A stretch of 64,000 nucleotides of DNA from Micrococcus sp. EYE_212 (GTDB taxonomy: Bacteria > Actinomycetota > Actinomycetes > Actinomycetales > Micrococcaceae). The notes below the pieces were generated by a model, which saw only the letters and a list, made by a program, of their open reading frames with translations, did not search any database and was not told the DNA's origin. This document shows positions 39,649-50,888 of the stretch, in pieces. The stretch is from the NCBI RefSeq assembly GCF_023147585.1, contig NZ_JAHXOZ010000007.1, positions 1-64,000 on the forward strand, in the 5' to 3' direction. How positions within the stretch are numbered: position 1 is the first letter of the stretch; the number at the start of each line of letters is the position of its first letter. Position numbers and translations under genes: made by a program.

Positions 39649-41030
39649 CCACGCAGCCCGAGGCGCAGAGCGCCCAGCCCTTCCTGCTCAGCGCGTTCGA
39701 GATGATGACGCCCGTGCACCAGTCCCCGGGGCTGTGGCGGCACCCGGAGTCGCGGATCGCCGAGTTCGACCGCCTCTCCTACTGGACCGACCTCGCCCGC
39801 ACCGTGGAGGAGGGCGGGTTCACCGCGCTGTTCCTCGCGGACGTCCTGGGCCTGTACGACGTGTACGGCGGCGGGGTCGAGGCCACCGTGCGCGGCGGCG
39901 TCCAGTGGCCGCTGCTCGAGCCGACCGTGGCCGTGCCCGCCATGGCCGCCGTGACCGACCGCCTCGGCTTCGGCGTCACCGCGTCCGTCACATACGAGCA
40001 GCCGTACCAGTTGGCCCGCACCTTCGCGACGCTCGACCACTTCACGCAGGGCCGCGTGGCCTGGAACGTCGTGACCAGCTACCAGGACTCCGCGGCCCGC
40101 AACCTCGGGCTGGACCGGCAGCTGCCGCACGACGAGCGCTACGACCGCGCCGACGAGCACCTCGACGCCGTCTACCGCCTCTTCGAGGGATCGGTGGAGC
40201 CGGGCGCCGTGGTCAAGGACGCCGCCGCCGGCGTCTTCGCGGACCCGGAGCGCGTGCACCCGGCCGGCGTGGCGGGCACGCACTTCCGCGTCCCCGACAC
40301 CGCGCTCACCCACCCCGGTCCGCAGGGCACCCCGTTCCTCTTCCAGGCCGGCGCCTCCGCGCGGGGGCTGCGGTTCGCGCAGGAGCACGCCGAGGCCGTC
40401 TTCGCCATCGGCCCGACGACGGCGCACGTCCGCCGCTTCGTCGAGCAGACGCGGGCGGGGCTCGTCGACGCCGGCCGCGCCGAGGACGCGATCCGTGTGC
40501 TCGCGATGGTGACCGTCGTCGTCGCCGAGACGGACGAGGCGGCGGAGGAGCGGCTGCGTGGCTACGCGGACTTCGTGGACGTTGCGGGTGCCCTCGCCCT
40601 GTTCGGCGGCTGGACCGGCGTGGACTTCGCGGGCCTGGACCCGGACGCGCCGCTGGAGCACGTGGTGACGGACGCGAACCGCTCCGCGCTCGCGGCCTTC
40701 ACCGCGGACCCCTCGGGGAAGCTGTGGACGCTGCGGGACGTGGCCGAGTTCGTGGCGATCGGCGGGCGCGGCCCCGTGATCGTGGGTTCCCCGGCGACCG
40801 TGGCGGACGAGCTCGAGCGCTGGCAGGCCGAGACCGGTGTGGACGGCTTCAACATCTCCGCGGCCGTGCGCCCGGCCGACCTCGAGCGGTTCACCACGCT
40901 CGTGAGCCCGGAGCTGCGCCGCCGCGGCGCGCTGCGCGAGCCCGAGGCCGGGAGGACGCTGCGCGAGAACGTCACCGGCGCGGGGCCGCGCTTGCCGGAG
41001 GATCACCGGGGCGCGGGGTTCCGCGGCTGA
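39645..41030 (+). CDS. Luciferase-like FMN-dependent monooxygenase (NtaA/SnaA/DszA family)
   Basis: 461 residues. Bacterial luciferase-like TIM barrel of the NtaA/SnaA/DszA group: SPGLWRHPESR, GFTALFLADVLGLYDVYGG, TLDHFTQGRVAWNVVTSY, DERYDRADEHLDAVYRL, PFLFQAGASARGLRFAQEHAEAVF. These enzymes use FMNH2 from a separate reductase; DszA itself acts on a sulfone, NtaA on nitrilotriacetate. The upstream DszC-like partner in the same operon favours a sulfur substrate. Clearly related to the product of 54328-55761. Ends 12 bases before a member of the GACGAGCCCTGCGTCGT hairpin family. Confidence 0.88.
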   Translation: MTTQPEAQSAQPFLLSAFEMMTPVHQSPGLWRHPESRIAEFDRLSYWTDLARTVEEGGFTALFLADVLGLYDVYGGGVEATVRGGVQWPLLEPTVAVPAMAAVTDRLGFGVTASVTYEQPYQLARTFATLDHFTQGRVAWNVVTSYQDSAARNLGLDRQLPHDERYDRADEHLDAVYRLFEGSVEPGAVVKDAAAGVFADPERVHPAGVAGTHFRVPDTALTHPGPQGTPFLFQAGASARGLRFAQEHAEAVFAIGPTTAHVRRFVEQTRAGLVDAGRAEDAIRVLAMVTVVVAETDEAAEERLRGYADFVDVAGALALFGGWTGVDFAGLDPDAPLEHVVTDANRSALAAFTADPSGKLWTLRDVAEFVAIGGRGPVIVGSPATVADELERWQAETGVDGFNISAAVRPADLERFTTLVSPELRRRGALREPEAGRTLRENVTGAGPRLPEDHRGAGFRG

Positions 41031-41042
41031 CCTCCCCGTCCT

Positions 41043-41105
41043 CGACGAGCCCTGCGTCGTGCTGCCGATCCCGCGGGAACAGGCACCACAACGCAGGGCT
41101 CGTCG
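41043..41105. repeat. GACGAGCCCTGCGTCGT hairpin family, copy 1
   Basis: Arms CGACGAGCCCTGCGTCGT (41043-41060) and its complement (41088-41105) match except at one position, around a 27-base loop. It lies between the luciferase-like gene and the siderophore-interacting protein gene, ending 25 bases before the ATG of the latter. Other copies are at 42016-42076 and 60509-60569. Confidence 0.85.
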
Positions 41106-41130
41106 CGCCGCGGCGTGGGAGAGTGAGGGC

Positions 41131-41997
41131 ATGACCCGCCCCGACGAGCCCGGCCGCCCCGCCCGCCCCCAGACCGTGCTGACGGTCCAGCGCACCGAGC
41201 GCCTCAGCCCGCACCTGGTCCGCCTGACGCTCGGCGGCGAGCAGTTCGCGGACTTCCACGCCCGCTGGGCCGCCAAGGGTGCGGCGGATCAGTACATCAA
41301 GCTGCTCTTCACCGACCCCGTGCTCGGCCTCACCCCGCCCTACGACCTGGACGCCCTCCGCGAGCGCCTCACACCCGAGCAGATGCCCGTCCGCCGCACC
41401 TACACGGTGCGCGCCGTGGACGCGGCGGCCGGCACGGTGGACGTGGACTTCGTGGTGCACGGCACCGGTCCCGACGACGGCCTCGCCGGTCCGTGGGCCG
41501 CCTCGGCACAGCCGGGGGACACGGTGGCGTTCATGGGACCCGGCGGCAGCTACAGCCCCGATCCCGGGGCGGACTGGCACCTGTTGGTCGGTGACGACTC
41601 CGCCCTGCCCGCGATCGCCGCCGCCCTGGAGGACCTCGCGCGCACGGCCCCGGACGCCGTCGGGACCGCGCTGATCGAGGTGGGCGGCGCGGAGGACGAG
41701 CTGCCGCTCGAGGCACCGCTCGGCGTCGAGGTGCGCTGGCTGCACCGCGGCGGGGACTTCACCCCGGAGGCGACGCGCTGGGCTGCCGAGCTGCGCGCGC
41801 TCCCGTGGCGCGAGGGCCGGGTGCACGCGTTCGTGCACGGGGAGCGCGAGCAGGTGAAGGCCGCGCGGGCGTACCTCACGGACGAGCGCGGGGTGGACCG
41901 GCGGTCCATGTCCGTCAGCGCCTACTGGGCGTTCGGCCGCGCCGAGGACGCGTTCCAGGCGGAGAAGCAGACGCCGGTGGGGCAGATCTTCCCCTGA
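41131..41997 (+). CDS. Siderophore-interacting protein (ferric-siderophore reductase)
   Basis: 288 residues, SIP family flavoreductase that frees iron from imported ferric siderophores by reduction. An N-terminal FAD-binding barrel carries RTYTVR (residues 89-94) for flavin, followed by VDVDFVVHGTGPDDGLAGPWA and GPGGSY. A C-terminal NAD(P)H domain has LLVGDDSALPAIAAAL, HAFVHGEREQVKAARAYL and AYWAFGRAEDAF. The variant usual motif GYWR is replaced by AYWA. ATG at 41131, two short repeats upstream and downstream: one hairpin 25 bases before the start and another 18 bases after the stop. No siderophore transporter genes nearby. Confidence 0.92.
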   Translation: MTRPDEPGRPARPQTVLTVQRTERLSPHLVRLTLGGEQFADFHARWAAKGAADQYIKLLFTDPVLGLTPPYDLDALRERLTPEQMPVRRTYTVRAVDAAAGTVDVDFVVHGTGPDDGLAGPWAASAQPGDTVAFMGPGGSYSPDPGADWHLLVGDDSALPAIAAALEDLARTAPDAVGTALIEVGGAEDELPLEAPLGVEVRWLHRGGDFTPEATRWAAELRALPWREGRVHAFVHGEREQVKAARAYLTDERGVDRRSMSVSAYWAFGRAEDAFQAEKQTPVGQIFP

Positions 41998-42015
41998 GGG
42001 GTGACGTGCCCATGC

Positions 42016-42076
42016 GACGAACCCTGCGTCGTTGTGCCTGTCGCGCGGTCTCCAGGGCGACAGCGCAGGGCTCGTC
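42016..42076. repeat. GACGAGCCCTGCGTCGT hairpin family, copy 2
   Basis: Left arm GACGAACCCTGCGTCG starts at 42016, right arm CAGCGCAGGGCTCGTC ends at 42076; the pairing is less perfect than in the other copies. It lies just after the siderophore-interacting protein stop and just before the convergent exporter stop. Confidence 0.8.
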
Positions 42077-42090
42077 ACCCGGGGCAGGGC

Positions 42091-43563
42091 TCACGCCGCG
42101 TCGGCCGCCGGGCGCTTCACGAACCACACCGCCACCACGTTGAGCGTGAACACCGCCGCGCCAGAGAGGAACGCCAGGTGCACGCCGTCCATCATGGCGG
42201 CCCGCGCCGGCAGGCCTGCCGCGGCCGACGACGCCGTGCCCACCGTGAGCAGCGTGATGAACAGCGCCGTGCCCGCCGCGCCGGCCACCTGCTGCAGCGT
42301 GGACATCAGGGCGGAGCCGTGCGCGTACAGCGGCCGGGGCAGGGCGCTGAGCGCCGTCGTCATGAGCGGGGAGAACAGCAGGGAGAGACCGATCGAGATG
42401 GCCACGTGCAGGCCCACCACCATGAGGGCGCTCGAGTCCTCGCTCAGCGTGGTGTAGCCCCACAGTCCCGCGGCGCCGAGAACCGAGCCCGGCACGACGA
42501 GCGGGCGCGGGCCGACGCGGTCGTAGAGGGTTCCCACCACGTAGCCGAGCACCGCCATCACGACGCCGCCGGGCAGCAGAGCCAGGCCGGACTGCTGGGT
42601 GCTCCAGCCGAGCACCTCCTGCAGGTAGATGGGCAACAGGATGATGGTGCCGAACAGGGCCATCATGGACACGAGCATCACGCCCAGCGCCACCGTGAAC
42701 GTGGGCCGGGCGAGCGTGCGCAGGTCCAGGAGCGCGCGGTCCTTGAGCCGCAGCTGGCGGGCCGCGAACGCCGCCAGGGCGAGCACACCCACCAGGATCG
42801 GGATCCACGGCGCGACGGCCGCGTGCCCGCCCGCGGCCTCGCCGATGCTGGAGAGGCCGAAGACCAGGCCCGCGAAGCCGACGGCGGAGAGCGCTCCGGA
42901 GGGCACGTCCAGGCGGACAGGATGCGGCTCGGTGACGTTGCGGACCCACGCGGCGCCGGCGGCCAGAGCGAACAGGGCGATGGGCAGCACGGTGAAGAAC
43001 AGCCAGCGCCACGTGAAGTGCTCGAGGATCACTCCGCCCACGGTGGGGCCGGTGGCCGGGGCCACGGCGATGACGATCGAGATGACGCCCATGATGCGCC
43101 CGCGGCGGGCCAGCGGCACCACGTTGAGCACCGTGGTCATCAGCAGCGGCATCATGATGGCCGTGCCGACGGCCTGCACCACGCGTCCGGCGAGCAGGAT
43201 CCCGAAGGTCGGCGCCAGTCCCGCCAGAGCGGTGCCGAGCGTGAACGCGCTCATGGCGATGATGAACACGGTGCGGAGGGTGAACCGGTTCAGCAGCCAC
43301 CCGGTGAAGGGGATGACCACGGCCATCGTCAGCATGAAGCCGGTGGAGAGCCACTGCGCCGAGGCGGCCGAGACCGAGAACTCCTCCATCAGGCGCGGCA
43401 GCGCCACGGACATGATCGTCTCGTTGAGGATCACCACGAAGGCGGCGGAGACGAGCAGGCCGATGAGTCGGCCGGTGCCGGGGGCGAGGGTGTCGGCGAC
43501 GAGGGCGCGCTCGCCGTCGTCGTGCGCGGGGCCCGGGGAGCCGGCGTCGGGGGATGAGGTCAC
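42091..43563 (-). CDS. MFS multidrug exporter, DHA2 (EmrB/QacA) type
   Basis: 490 residues with 14 predicted membrane helices, the number typical of DHA2 drug:H+ antiporters. NETIMSVALPRLMEEF at helix 1, QWLSTGFMLTMAVVIPFTGWLLNRF at helices 2-3 and GRIMGVISIVIAVAPATGPTVGG (motif C, VAPATGPTVGG) identify the EmrB/QacA branch. Exports toxic organic compounds; specificity unknown. GTG start at 43563 with GAAAGG upstream. Convergent with the siderophore-interacting protein gene and divergent from a lipoprotein gene. Confidence 0.9.
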   Translation of the reverse strand: MTSSPDAGSPGPAHDDGERALVADTLAPGTGRLIGLLVSAAFVVILNETIMSVALPRLMEEFSVSAASAQWLSTGFMLTMAVVIPFTGWLLNRFTLRTVFIIAMSAFTLGTALAGLAPTFGILLAGRVVQAVGTAIMMPLLMTTVLNVVPLARRGRIMGVISIVIAVAPATGPTVGGVILEHFTWRWLFFTVLPIALFALAAGAAWVRNVTEPHPVRLDVPSGALSAVGFAGLVFGLSSIGEAAGGHAAVAPWIPILVGVLALAAFAARQLRLKDRALLDLRTLARPTFTVALGVMLVSMMALFGTIILLPIYLQEVLGWSTQQSGLALLPGGVVMAVLGYVVGTLYDRVGPRPLVVPGSVLGAAGLWGYTTLSEDSSALMVVGLHVAISIGLSLLFSPLMTTALSALPRPLYAHGSALMSTLQQVAGAAGTALFITLLTVGTASSAAAGLPARAAMMDGVHLAFLSGAAVFTLNVVAVWFVKRPAADAA

Positions 43564-43728
43564 GGGGGCCTTTCAGGGGGCGGGACCGAGCGGGGAACGG
43601 CCGCCAGTCTATGGGGGCGGGCGGGACCCCGCCCCGTGACGGTTCCGGACGGGGGTGAGAGGCTGACGTCGTCATCCTCGATCCGCGAGTCGGCCAGGCC
43701 CGCGGGCGCATCCGTGAAGGAGACCGCC

Positions 43729-44487
43729 ATGAAGTCCTCCCTGCCCTCCGCTGCCGGGCTCCTCCTCGCGAGCGGCCTGCTCCTGACCGGCTGCGCCTCC
43801 GCCCCCACCCTCGAGGAGTCCTGGCCCGACGTCCGGAAGAAGATCGTGGATGCGCAGAGCCTGCGGCTGCAGATGGAGGGCGTGGCGAACGCGGAGGACG
43901 GGGCCGCGGGCTCGCCCTCCTCCGAGATCCAGTCCGCGAACGCGGACCTCGCCGGCGCCACCGACGGATCTCACCTCAAGGGCACCATGGCGATGGACAT
44001 GGGCGCGACCACCATGGACATGGAGGTCCTCCGCCTCCAGGACGAGTCCTTCATGAAGATGCAGGCCGAAGGGGAGGACGCTCCTCCGGAGATGGCGATG
44101 TTCTCCGAGATCGTGGGCGACCGGTGGATGCTCATGCCGGAGGAGAACGCCGAGGACCTCTCCCTCAAGGACATGATGGACGAGATGGAGAAGGACCTGC
44201 CTGCCGAGGACGCCTTCGACGGCAAGGACCTCAAGCCCGAGAAGGTGGAGCTCGACGGCCAGGAGTACCTCAAGTACACCCTGCCCGAGGAGGCGAAGGA
44301 CTTCGCCCGCGTGATGTACGTGGACCCGGAGGACGACGTCCTGTACCGCCTCGAGGGGACGAACCCGGACGACGCCGCCGCGGACGCGACGGTCACCTTC
44401 ACGGAGTGGGACGCCGTGCAGCCCCCCGAGCGGCCCGCCGACGACCAGATCTTCGACATGAAGCAGCTCCAGGGTCTGGCCGGCTGA
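43729..44487 (+). CDS. Lipoprotein, member 1 of a three-gene family
   Basis: 252 residues: signal sequence with lipobox LLTGC (Cys22) and an acidic mature domain rich in Met/Asp/Glu. ATG at 43729 follows AAGGAG. It shares a layout with the products of 55815-56540 and 56537-57307: after the lipobox an E-x-W...AR/RKK...DADS-type helix (here LEESWPDVRKKIVDAQSLRL), then a beta-rich body, and a C-terminal signature W-D/N-A-V/I-x-P (here FTEWDAVQPPERP). The pattern and length resemble LppX/LprG-like lipid-binding lipoproteins of actinobacteria, which is a guess from layout only. Met-rich stretches (MAMDMGATTMDME) could be surface features. Confidence 0.75.
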   Translation: MKSSLPSAAGLLLASGLLLTGCASAPTLEESWPDVRKKIVDAQSLRLQMEGVANAEDGAAGSPSSEIQSANADLAGATDGSHLKGTMAMDMGATTMDMEVLRLQDESFMKMQAEGEDAPPEMAMFSEIVGDRWMLMPEENAEDLSLKDMMDEMEKDLPAEDAFDGKDLKPEKVELDGQEYLKYTLPEEAKDFARVMYVDPEDDVLYRLEGTNPDDAAADATVTFTEWDAVQPPERPADDQIFDMKQLQGLAG

Positions 44488-44529
44488 CGCGGGCCCGCTC
44501 CTGATGCGGCGCCGGCGAGAGCGGGGCGG

Positions 44530-46680
<2,151 letters not shown>

Positions 46681-46831
46681 CACTCCAGTGAAAGGGGGCC
46701 GACCGCGCGGCCCGAATCCGGGCGCGGAGAGCGTCTTCATCCGGCGCCCGCCGCCGTCGACCCGGCCCGGCCGCCCCTATGTGACGTGCGATGACCCGAT
46801 CCGGGGCGACTTCGGTGCCACAGTGGAACCC

Positions 46832-48079
46832 ATGACGGACTACGCCACCCTCGCCGCTCGCTATGCCGCATCCTTCGACGCCGTGGGGCGGGGCGAACGG
46901 GCCCGGGAGGTGGGGCGCCACCTGCCGTTCGCGGCGCAGCAGGCGCTGCGCGAGTCCGGGTTCGGCCGCGTGGGTGTGCCGGAGGAGTTCGGCGGGGAGG
47001 GCGGCGGCGCCGAGACGCTGCTGCGGCTGCTCATGGACCTCGCCTCCCGCGACGTGAACACGGCCCACCTGTGGCGCTCCCACCTCGTCTTTGTGTCCAC
47101 GGTGCTCGACCAGGCGCCCGCGACGGCGAGGACCTGGCTGCGGCGCGTGGTGGAGGGGGACTGGGCCGGGTCCGCACTCGCGGAGCGCTCCGGCGCCGCG
47201 CCGGGGAAGGCGGCCACCCTGGCGGAGCGGGACGAGGGCGGCACCTGGGTCGTGACGGGGCAGAAGTACTACGCCACCGGCTCCGCCTTCGCCACGTGGA
47301 CCATCGCGACGGTGGGCATCGAGGGCGCGGGCCTCGTCTCGCGGCGCAACTCCAAGCGGGCCGGCGGTCTCGTGCGGGAGCCGGACCGCGCCGTCGCCGT
47401 GGTGCGCGTACGCCAGCCGCGCGTGCGCGTGAGGGACGACTGGGACGGATTCGGCCAGCGCCTCACCGCCACGGGCTCCGTGGTGCTCGACGGGGCGGCC
47501 GCCGAGGAGCTGCTCGAGGTGCCGCACGGGGACGGCCCCGTGCCCGTGCTCCAGGAGGCCACCCTGCTCGCGCTGCAGGCCGGTGTGGGCCGCGCCGCGC
47601 TCGCGGAGGGGACACAGCTGCTGCGAGACCGCCGGCGGACCTTCAACACCGGCACCGCCGCGGTGCCTGCCCAGGACCCGCAGCTGCTGGAGATCATGGG
47701 CCAGCTCGCGGGTCAGCAGGCCGCGGCGGAGGAGATGGTGCGCGCCGTCGGGCGGCTGATGGACGCGGCGCAGGCGGCCGGAGAGGAGGGCGACGACGAT
47801 GCCCGCCGCACCCTGACCCGCGAGGCGATGGTGGCCGCGTACCGCGCGCAGGCCGTGGTCCCCACCGCCGTGCTGGACGTGTGCACGCGCATCTTCGACA
47901 CGCTCGGCGCCTCCGCGACGTCGACGGCGCTGCAGCTGGACCGCCACTGGCGCAACGCCCGCACCCTCGCGGCCCATGACCCGGCTGCGTTCAAGGTGCG
48001 CATGGCGGGCGACTGGCTCGTCAACGGCACCGCGCCCGTGGCCTACACCTCTGCGGGGGACGTGCCGGACGACGAGTGA
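46832..48079 (+). CDS. DszC/SfnB-like monooxygenase (acyl-CoA dehydrogenase fold), second copy
   Basis: 415 residues, clearly related to the product of 36794-38233: shared blocks WRSHLVFVSTV, KYYATGS, DDWDGFGQRLTATGSVVLDG, RTFNTGT, LDRHWRNARTLAAHDPAAFKVR. Shorter N-terminus than the other copy. Flavin-dependent oxygenation of an organosulfur (or nitrogen) compound is the likely role. Its 3' end is seven bases from the convergent ssuC stop, and it is divergent from acsA. The neighbouring sulfonate importer genes support a sulfur role. ATG at 46832; no strong ribosome site. Confidence 0.83.
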   Translation: MTDYATLAARYAASFDAVGRGERAREVGRHLPFAAQQALRESGFGRVGVPEEFGGEGGGAETLLRLLMDLASRDVNTAHLWRSHLVFVSTVLDQAPATARTWLRRVVEGDWAGSALAERSGAAPGKAATLAERDEGGTWVVTGQKYYATGSAFATWTIATVGIEGAGLVSRRNSKRAGGLVREPDRAVAVVRVRQPRVRVRDDWDGFGQRLTATGSVVLDGAAAEELLEVPHGDGPVPVLQEATLLALQAGVGRAALAEGTQLLRDRRRTFNTGTAAVPAQDPQLLEIMGQLAGQQAAAEEMVRAVGRLMDAAQAAGEEGDDDARRTLTREAMVAAYRAQAVVPTAVLDVCTRIFDTLGASATSTALQLDRHWRNARTLAAHDPAAFKVRMAGDWLVNGTAPVAYTSAGDVPDDE

Positions 48080-48086
48080 GGGGGTC

Positions 48087-48941
48087 TCAGCTCCAGCGGC
48101 GCAGCGCCCACCGTTCGACGAGGCCCAGGATCCAGTCGGTGAGCTTGCCCAGCACGGCCAGCAGGATGATCGCGAGGATCAGGCGGTCGGTGCGCCCGTT
48201 GTTCTGGGAGTCGGTGAGGAGGAAGCCCAGGCCCATCGAGGACGCGATGAGCTCGGCGGCCACCAGGAAGAGCCAGGCCTGTGCCAGGGCAAGCCGCAGT
48301 CCGGAGAACACGGAGGGCATCACGGCGGGGAGCTGCACAGTGCGCAGCAGGGCCACGCCGTGATACCCGAACGCCCGTCCGGCCTCCACGAGGTGGGGGT
48401 CCACGTGGCGCAGCGCGGCGTGCACCGTGGTGAACACCGGGAAGAAGGCGCCGATCGCGATCAGGGTGACCTTGGAGTCCTCCCCGATCTGCATCCAGAG
48501 GATCAGGAGGGGGACCCAGGCCAGGGACGGCACGGCGCGCAGTGCGCCGATCAGGGGTGCCAGCAGGGCGTCCGCCCAGCGTGAGAGGCCCAGCACGGAT
48601 CCGACGACGAGTCCCGCCGCCGCTCCGATCGCGAACCCCAGTAATACGCGCTGCACCGAGATGCCGATGTGCGTGGCCAGGGTGCCGCGCCGCAGGAGGT
48701 CCGCGCCTGCGGCGAACACCGCGCCCGGTGCGGGCAGCTGCACGGCAGAGAACACGCCCGCCGCCGTCGCGGCCCACCACAGGGCCACGAGCGTGGCGGG
48801 GACGAGGAGCCCGACGGCCGCGCGCACCCCCCGACGGGAGAGCGGGTCCTGCCGCGGGGCGCGGACCGCACGCACCGGGGTGGCGCTGTCGTGCACCTCA
48901 GGGACGGATGCGGGCTGCAGAAGGGCCGTCTCCGTGCTCAC
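48087..48941 (-). CDS. ssuC: Aliphatic sulfonate ABC transporter permease
   Basis: 284 residues with six membrane helices and the permease loop EAGRAFGYHGVALLRTVQLPAVMPSVFSGLRLAL that contacts the ATPase (EAA motif). RVLLGFAIGAAAGLVVGSVLGLSRWAD and AELIASSMGLGFLLTDSQN are typical of SsuC/TauC permeases. GTG start at 48941 overlaps the ssuA stop by four bases (GTGA). Third gene of the minus-strand operon ssuB-ssuA-ssuC. Import of alkanesulfonates or taurine as sulfur source; SsuC versus TauC cannot be separated by eye. Confidence 0.9.
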   Translation of the reverse strand: MSTETALLQPASVPEVHDSATPVRAVRAPRQDPLSRRGVRAAVGLLVPATLVALWWAATAAGVFSAVQLPAPGAVFAAGADLLRRGTLATHIGISVQRVLLGFAIGAAAGLVVGSVLGLSRWADALLAPLIGALRAVPSLAWVPLLILWMQIGEDSKVTLIAIGAFFPVFTTVHAALRHVDPHLVEAGRAFGYHGVALLRTVQLPAVMPSVFSGLRLALAQAWLFLVAAELIASSMGLGFLLTDSQNNGRTDRLILAIILLAVLGKLTDWILGLVERWALRRWS

Positions 48942-49972
48942 CGGCTCTCCGCCTTCTCCGCGAAGGACGGCTCGAAGAGGCTCTCCAGGGCGTCGTCCAC
49001 CTGGTCCTGGCCCGCGACGTCGCCCGTCTCGACGAAGATCTTTCCGATGCGCTCCAGCACGGTGCGCTGGTCGGCGCCGGGCACGGGGGAGACGTCCAGG
49101 TTGGTCCGCTCGTTGATGACCGTGGAGGCCACGGCCTCGTCGATCCCGGCGACGTCCGCCAGGATCGCCGCCGTCTCCTCGGGGTTCTCGTCGGCCCAGG
49201 CGCGCGCCTTTTCGTAGGCGTCGGCCACCGCCTGCGCGGTGTCCGGGCTCTCCTTGACGAAGTCTTCGGTGGCGTTGACGAAGCCGTAGCTGTTGAGCTC
49301 CGGATCCCGCTGGAACAGCACCGCCCCCTTGGCCTCGGCGCCCGCCATGATGGGGTCGAGCCCGGCCCACGCGTCCACGGAGCCGTTCTCCAGGGCTGCG
49401 CGCCCATCCGCGTGCTGGAGGTTCTGGATCGTCACGGACGACGGGTCCACCCCCGCCTCGTCGAGTGACTGGACGAGGAAGAAGTACGGGTCGGTCCCCT
49501 TGGTGGCGGCCACCGCATGCCCGGCCAGATCGTCCACCGAGGTGATGCCGGAGTCCGCCGTGGTCACGAGCGCCGCCCATTCCGGCTGGTTGGCCACCAC
49601 GATGGTCTTGATCGGAGCCCCGTTGGCGCGGTTCAGCAGCGCCGCGGAGCCGGCTGTGGAGCCGACGTCCAGGGACCCGGAGCGCAGGCCCTCGTTCGCC
49701 TTGTTGGAGCCGGCGGACTGGACCCACTCCACCGTCACGCCGTCGTCCTTCAGCTCCTCCTCGAGCCAGCCCTTCTCCTTGATGACCAGGGACAGCGGGT
49801 TGTAGGTGGCGAAGTCGATGGTGAGGCGGTCGGAGTCTCCCGCCGCCTGGCCCGCCGCGGAGGTGGAGCCTGCGGAGGGGGCGGCGTTCTCACCGGCGCA
49901 GGCGGTCAGCCCGAGGAGGCCGGCGGTGAGGAGGCCGGCGAGGCGGAGGGTGAGGGTGCGGTCACGGGACAT
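48938..49972 (-). CDS. ssuA: Aliphatic sulfonate ABC transporter substrate-binding lipoprotein
   Basis: 344 residues: signal peptide with lipobox LTAC (Cys25), then an NMT1/SsuA-type periplasmic-binding fold (IDFATYNPLSLVIKEKGWLEEEL, VDVGSTAGSAALLNRANGAPIKTI, DLAGHAVAATKGTDPYFFL, VDAWAGLDPIMAG). Captures the sulfonate outside the membrane and hands it to SsuC. Coupled to ssuC by a four-base overlap and 31 bases after ssuB. The start ATG at 49972 has GAAAGG nearby. Confidence 0.92.
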   Translation of the reverse strand: MSRDRTLTLRLAGLLTAGLLGLTACAGENAAPSAGSTSAAGQAAGDSDRLTIDFATYNPLSLVIKEKGWLEEELKDDGVTVEWVQSAGSNKANEGLRSGSLDVGSTAGSAALLNRANGAPIKTIVVANQPEWAALVTTADSGITSVDDLAGHAVAATKGTDPYFFLVQSLDEAGVDPSSVTIQNLQHADGRAALENGSVDAWAGLDPIMAGAEAKGAVLFQRDPELNSYGFVNATEDFVKESPDTAQAVADAYEKARAWADENPEETAAILADVAGIDEAVASTVINERTNLDVSPVPGADQRTVLERIGKIFVETGDVAGQDQVDDALESLFEPSFAEKAESR

Positions 49973-50003
49973 GGGGAGGCCTTTCCTTCGGCGGCGGGGG
50001 ATG

Positions 50004-50888
50004 TCAGAGGCTGGGGGTCGCGACGCCGAGTCCCGCCAGGAGGCGAGTGCGGAGTCGGACGAGCTCGGGGTTGCTGCGGTCGTGCGGCCGCGCGCCGGGA
50101 ACGGTGACGATCTGGCTCACGGTGGCCCCTGGGGCTGGAGGGCGCTCGCCGTCGGCACGGGTCGGGTCGGCCAACAGCAGCACCCGGTCGGCCAGGTGCA
50201 GCGCCTCCTCGACGTCGTGCGTCACCAGAATGACCGTGGTCCCCGTGGCCGCATGGACGTCCAGGAGGAGGTCCTGCATCTTCAGGCGAGTGAGTGCGTC
50301 GAGCGCCCCGAACGGCTCGTCCAGGAGGAGGACGCCGGGGCGCCGGGTCAGCGCCCGCGCCAGGGAGGCACGCTGGGCCATGCCGCCGGAGACCTCGCGG
50401 GGCCGGTGGTGGGCGAACGGCGCCAGGCCCACGAGCGCGAGCAGGTCGTCCACCCGGGCCTGCCCCTCTGCGCGGTCCAGCGTTCGGGGGAGGCCCATCT
50501 CCACGTTCTGCCGGATGGTTCGCCACGGCATCAGGCGGGGCTCCTGGAAACCCACGGCAGTGCGTTCGTCGTAGGGACGCACGGGGTCCCCGTCGATGGC
50601 GACGAGGCCGTCGAAGCCCATGTCCAGGCCGCCGATGGCGCGCAGGAGCGTGGACTTGCCACAGCCGGACGCCCCCAGGATGGCCAGCACCTCGCCGGGT
50701 GCGACCGTGAGGTCCACGTCCCGCAGCACGACGCGCGGTCCATCCGCCGTGCTGAAGGTGCGCCCGACACGGTGGAAGGTGACGCCGAGGCTGTCCCGTC
50801 GCGCGGTGGGGGCTGGCGTGGCGGCGGCCGGTGGACGGTCAGCGGCCAGGAGGGATCGGTCAGCGGGGCTGAGGGTGTGTGCAGGCAT
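50004..50888 (-). CDS. ssuB: Sulfonate ABC transporter ATP-binding protein
   Basis: 294 residues. Walker A GASGCGKST (72-80), signature VSGGMAQR (166-173), Walker B VLLLDE (186-191) and the switch His in VTHDVEEA. VGFQEPRLMPWRTI is the Q-loop, common in SsuB/TauB. First gene of ssuB-ssuA-ssuC. ATG at 50888 gives a rather long unstructured N-terminus of some 30 residues. Drives sulfonate import. The operon lacks the usual alkanesulfonate monooxygenase ssuD; other flavin monooxygenases in this window may take that place. Confidence 0.93.
   Translation of the reverse strand: MPAHTLSPADRSLLAADRPPAAATPAPTARRDSLGVTFHRVGRTFSTADGPRVVLRDVDLTVAPGEVLAILGASGCGKSTLLRAIGGLDMGFDGLVAIDGDPVRPYDERTAVGFQEPRLMPWRTIRQNVEMGLPRTLDRAEGQARVDDLLALVGLAPFAHHRPREVSGGMAQRASLARALTRRPGVLLLDEPFGALDALTRLKMQDLLLDVHAATGTTVILVTHDVEEALHLADRVLLLADPTRADGERPPAPGATVSQIVTVPGARPHDRSNPELVRLRTRLLAGLGVATPSL

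Noticed and set aside
46832-48079. True acyl-CoA dehydrogenase of fatty acid oxidation
   Set aside because: The sequence blocks match the DszC/SfnB-type monooxygenase at 36794-38233, the usual catalytic Glu region is not evident, and the neighbours are sulfonate transport genes.
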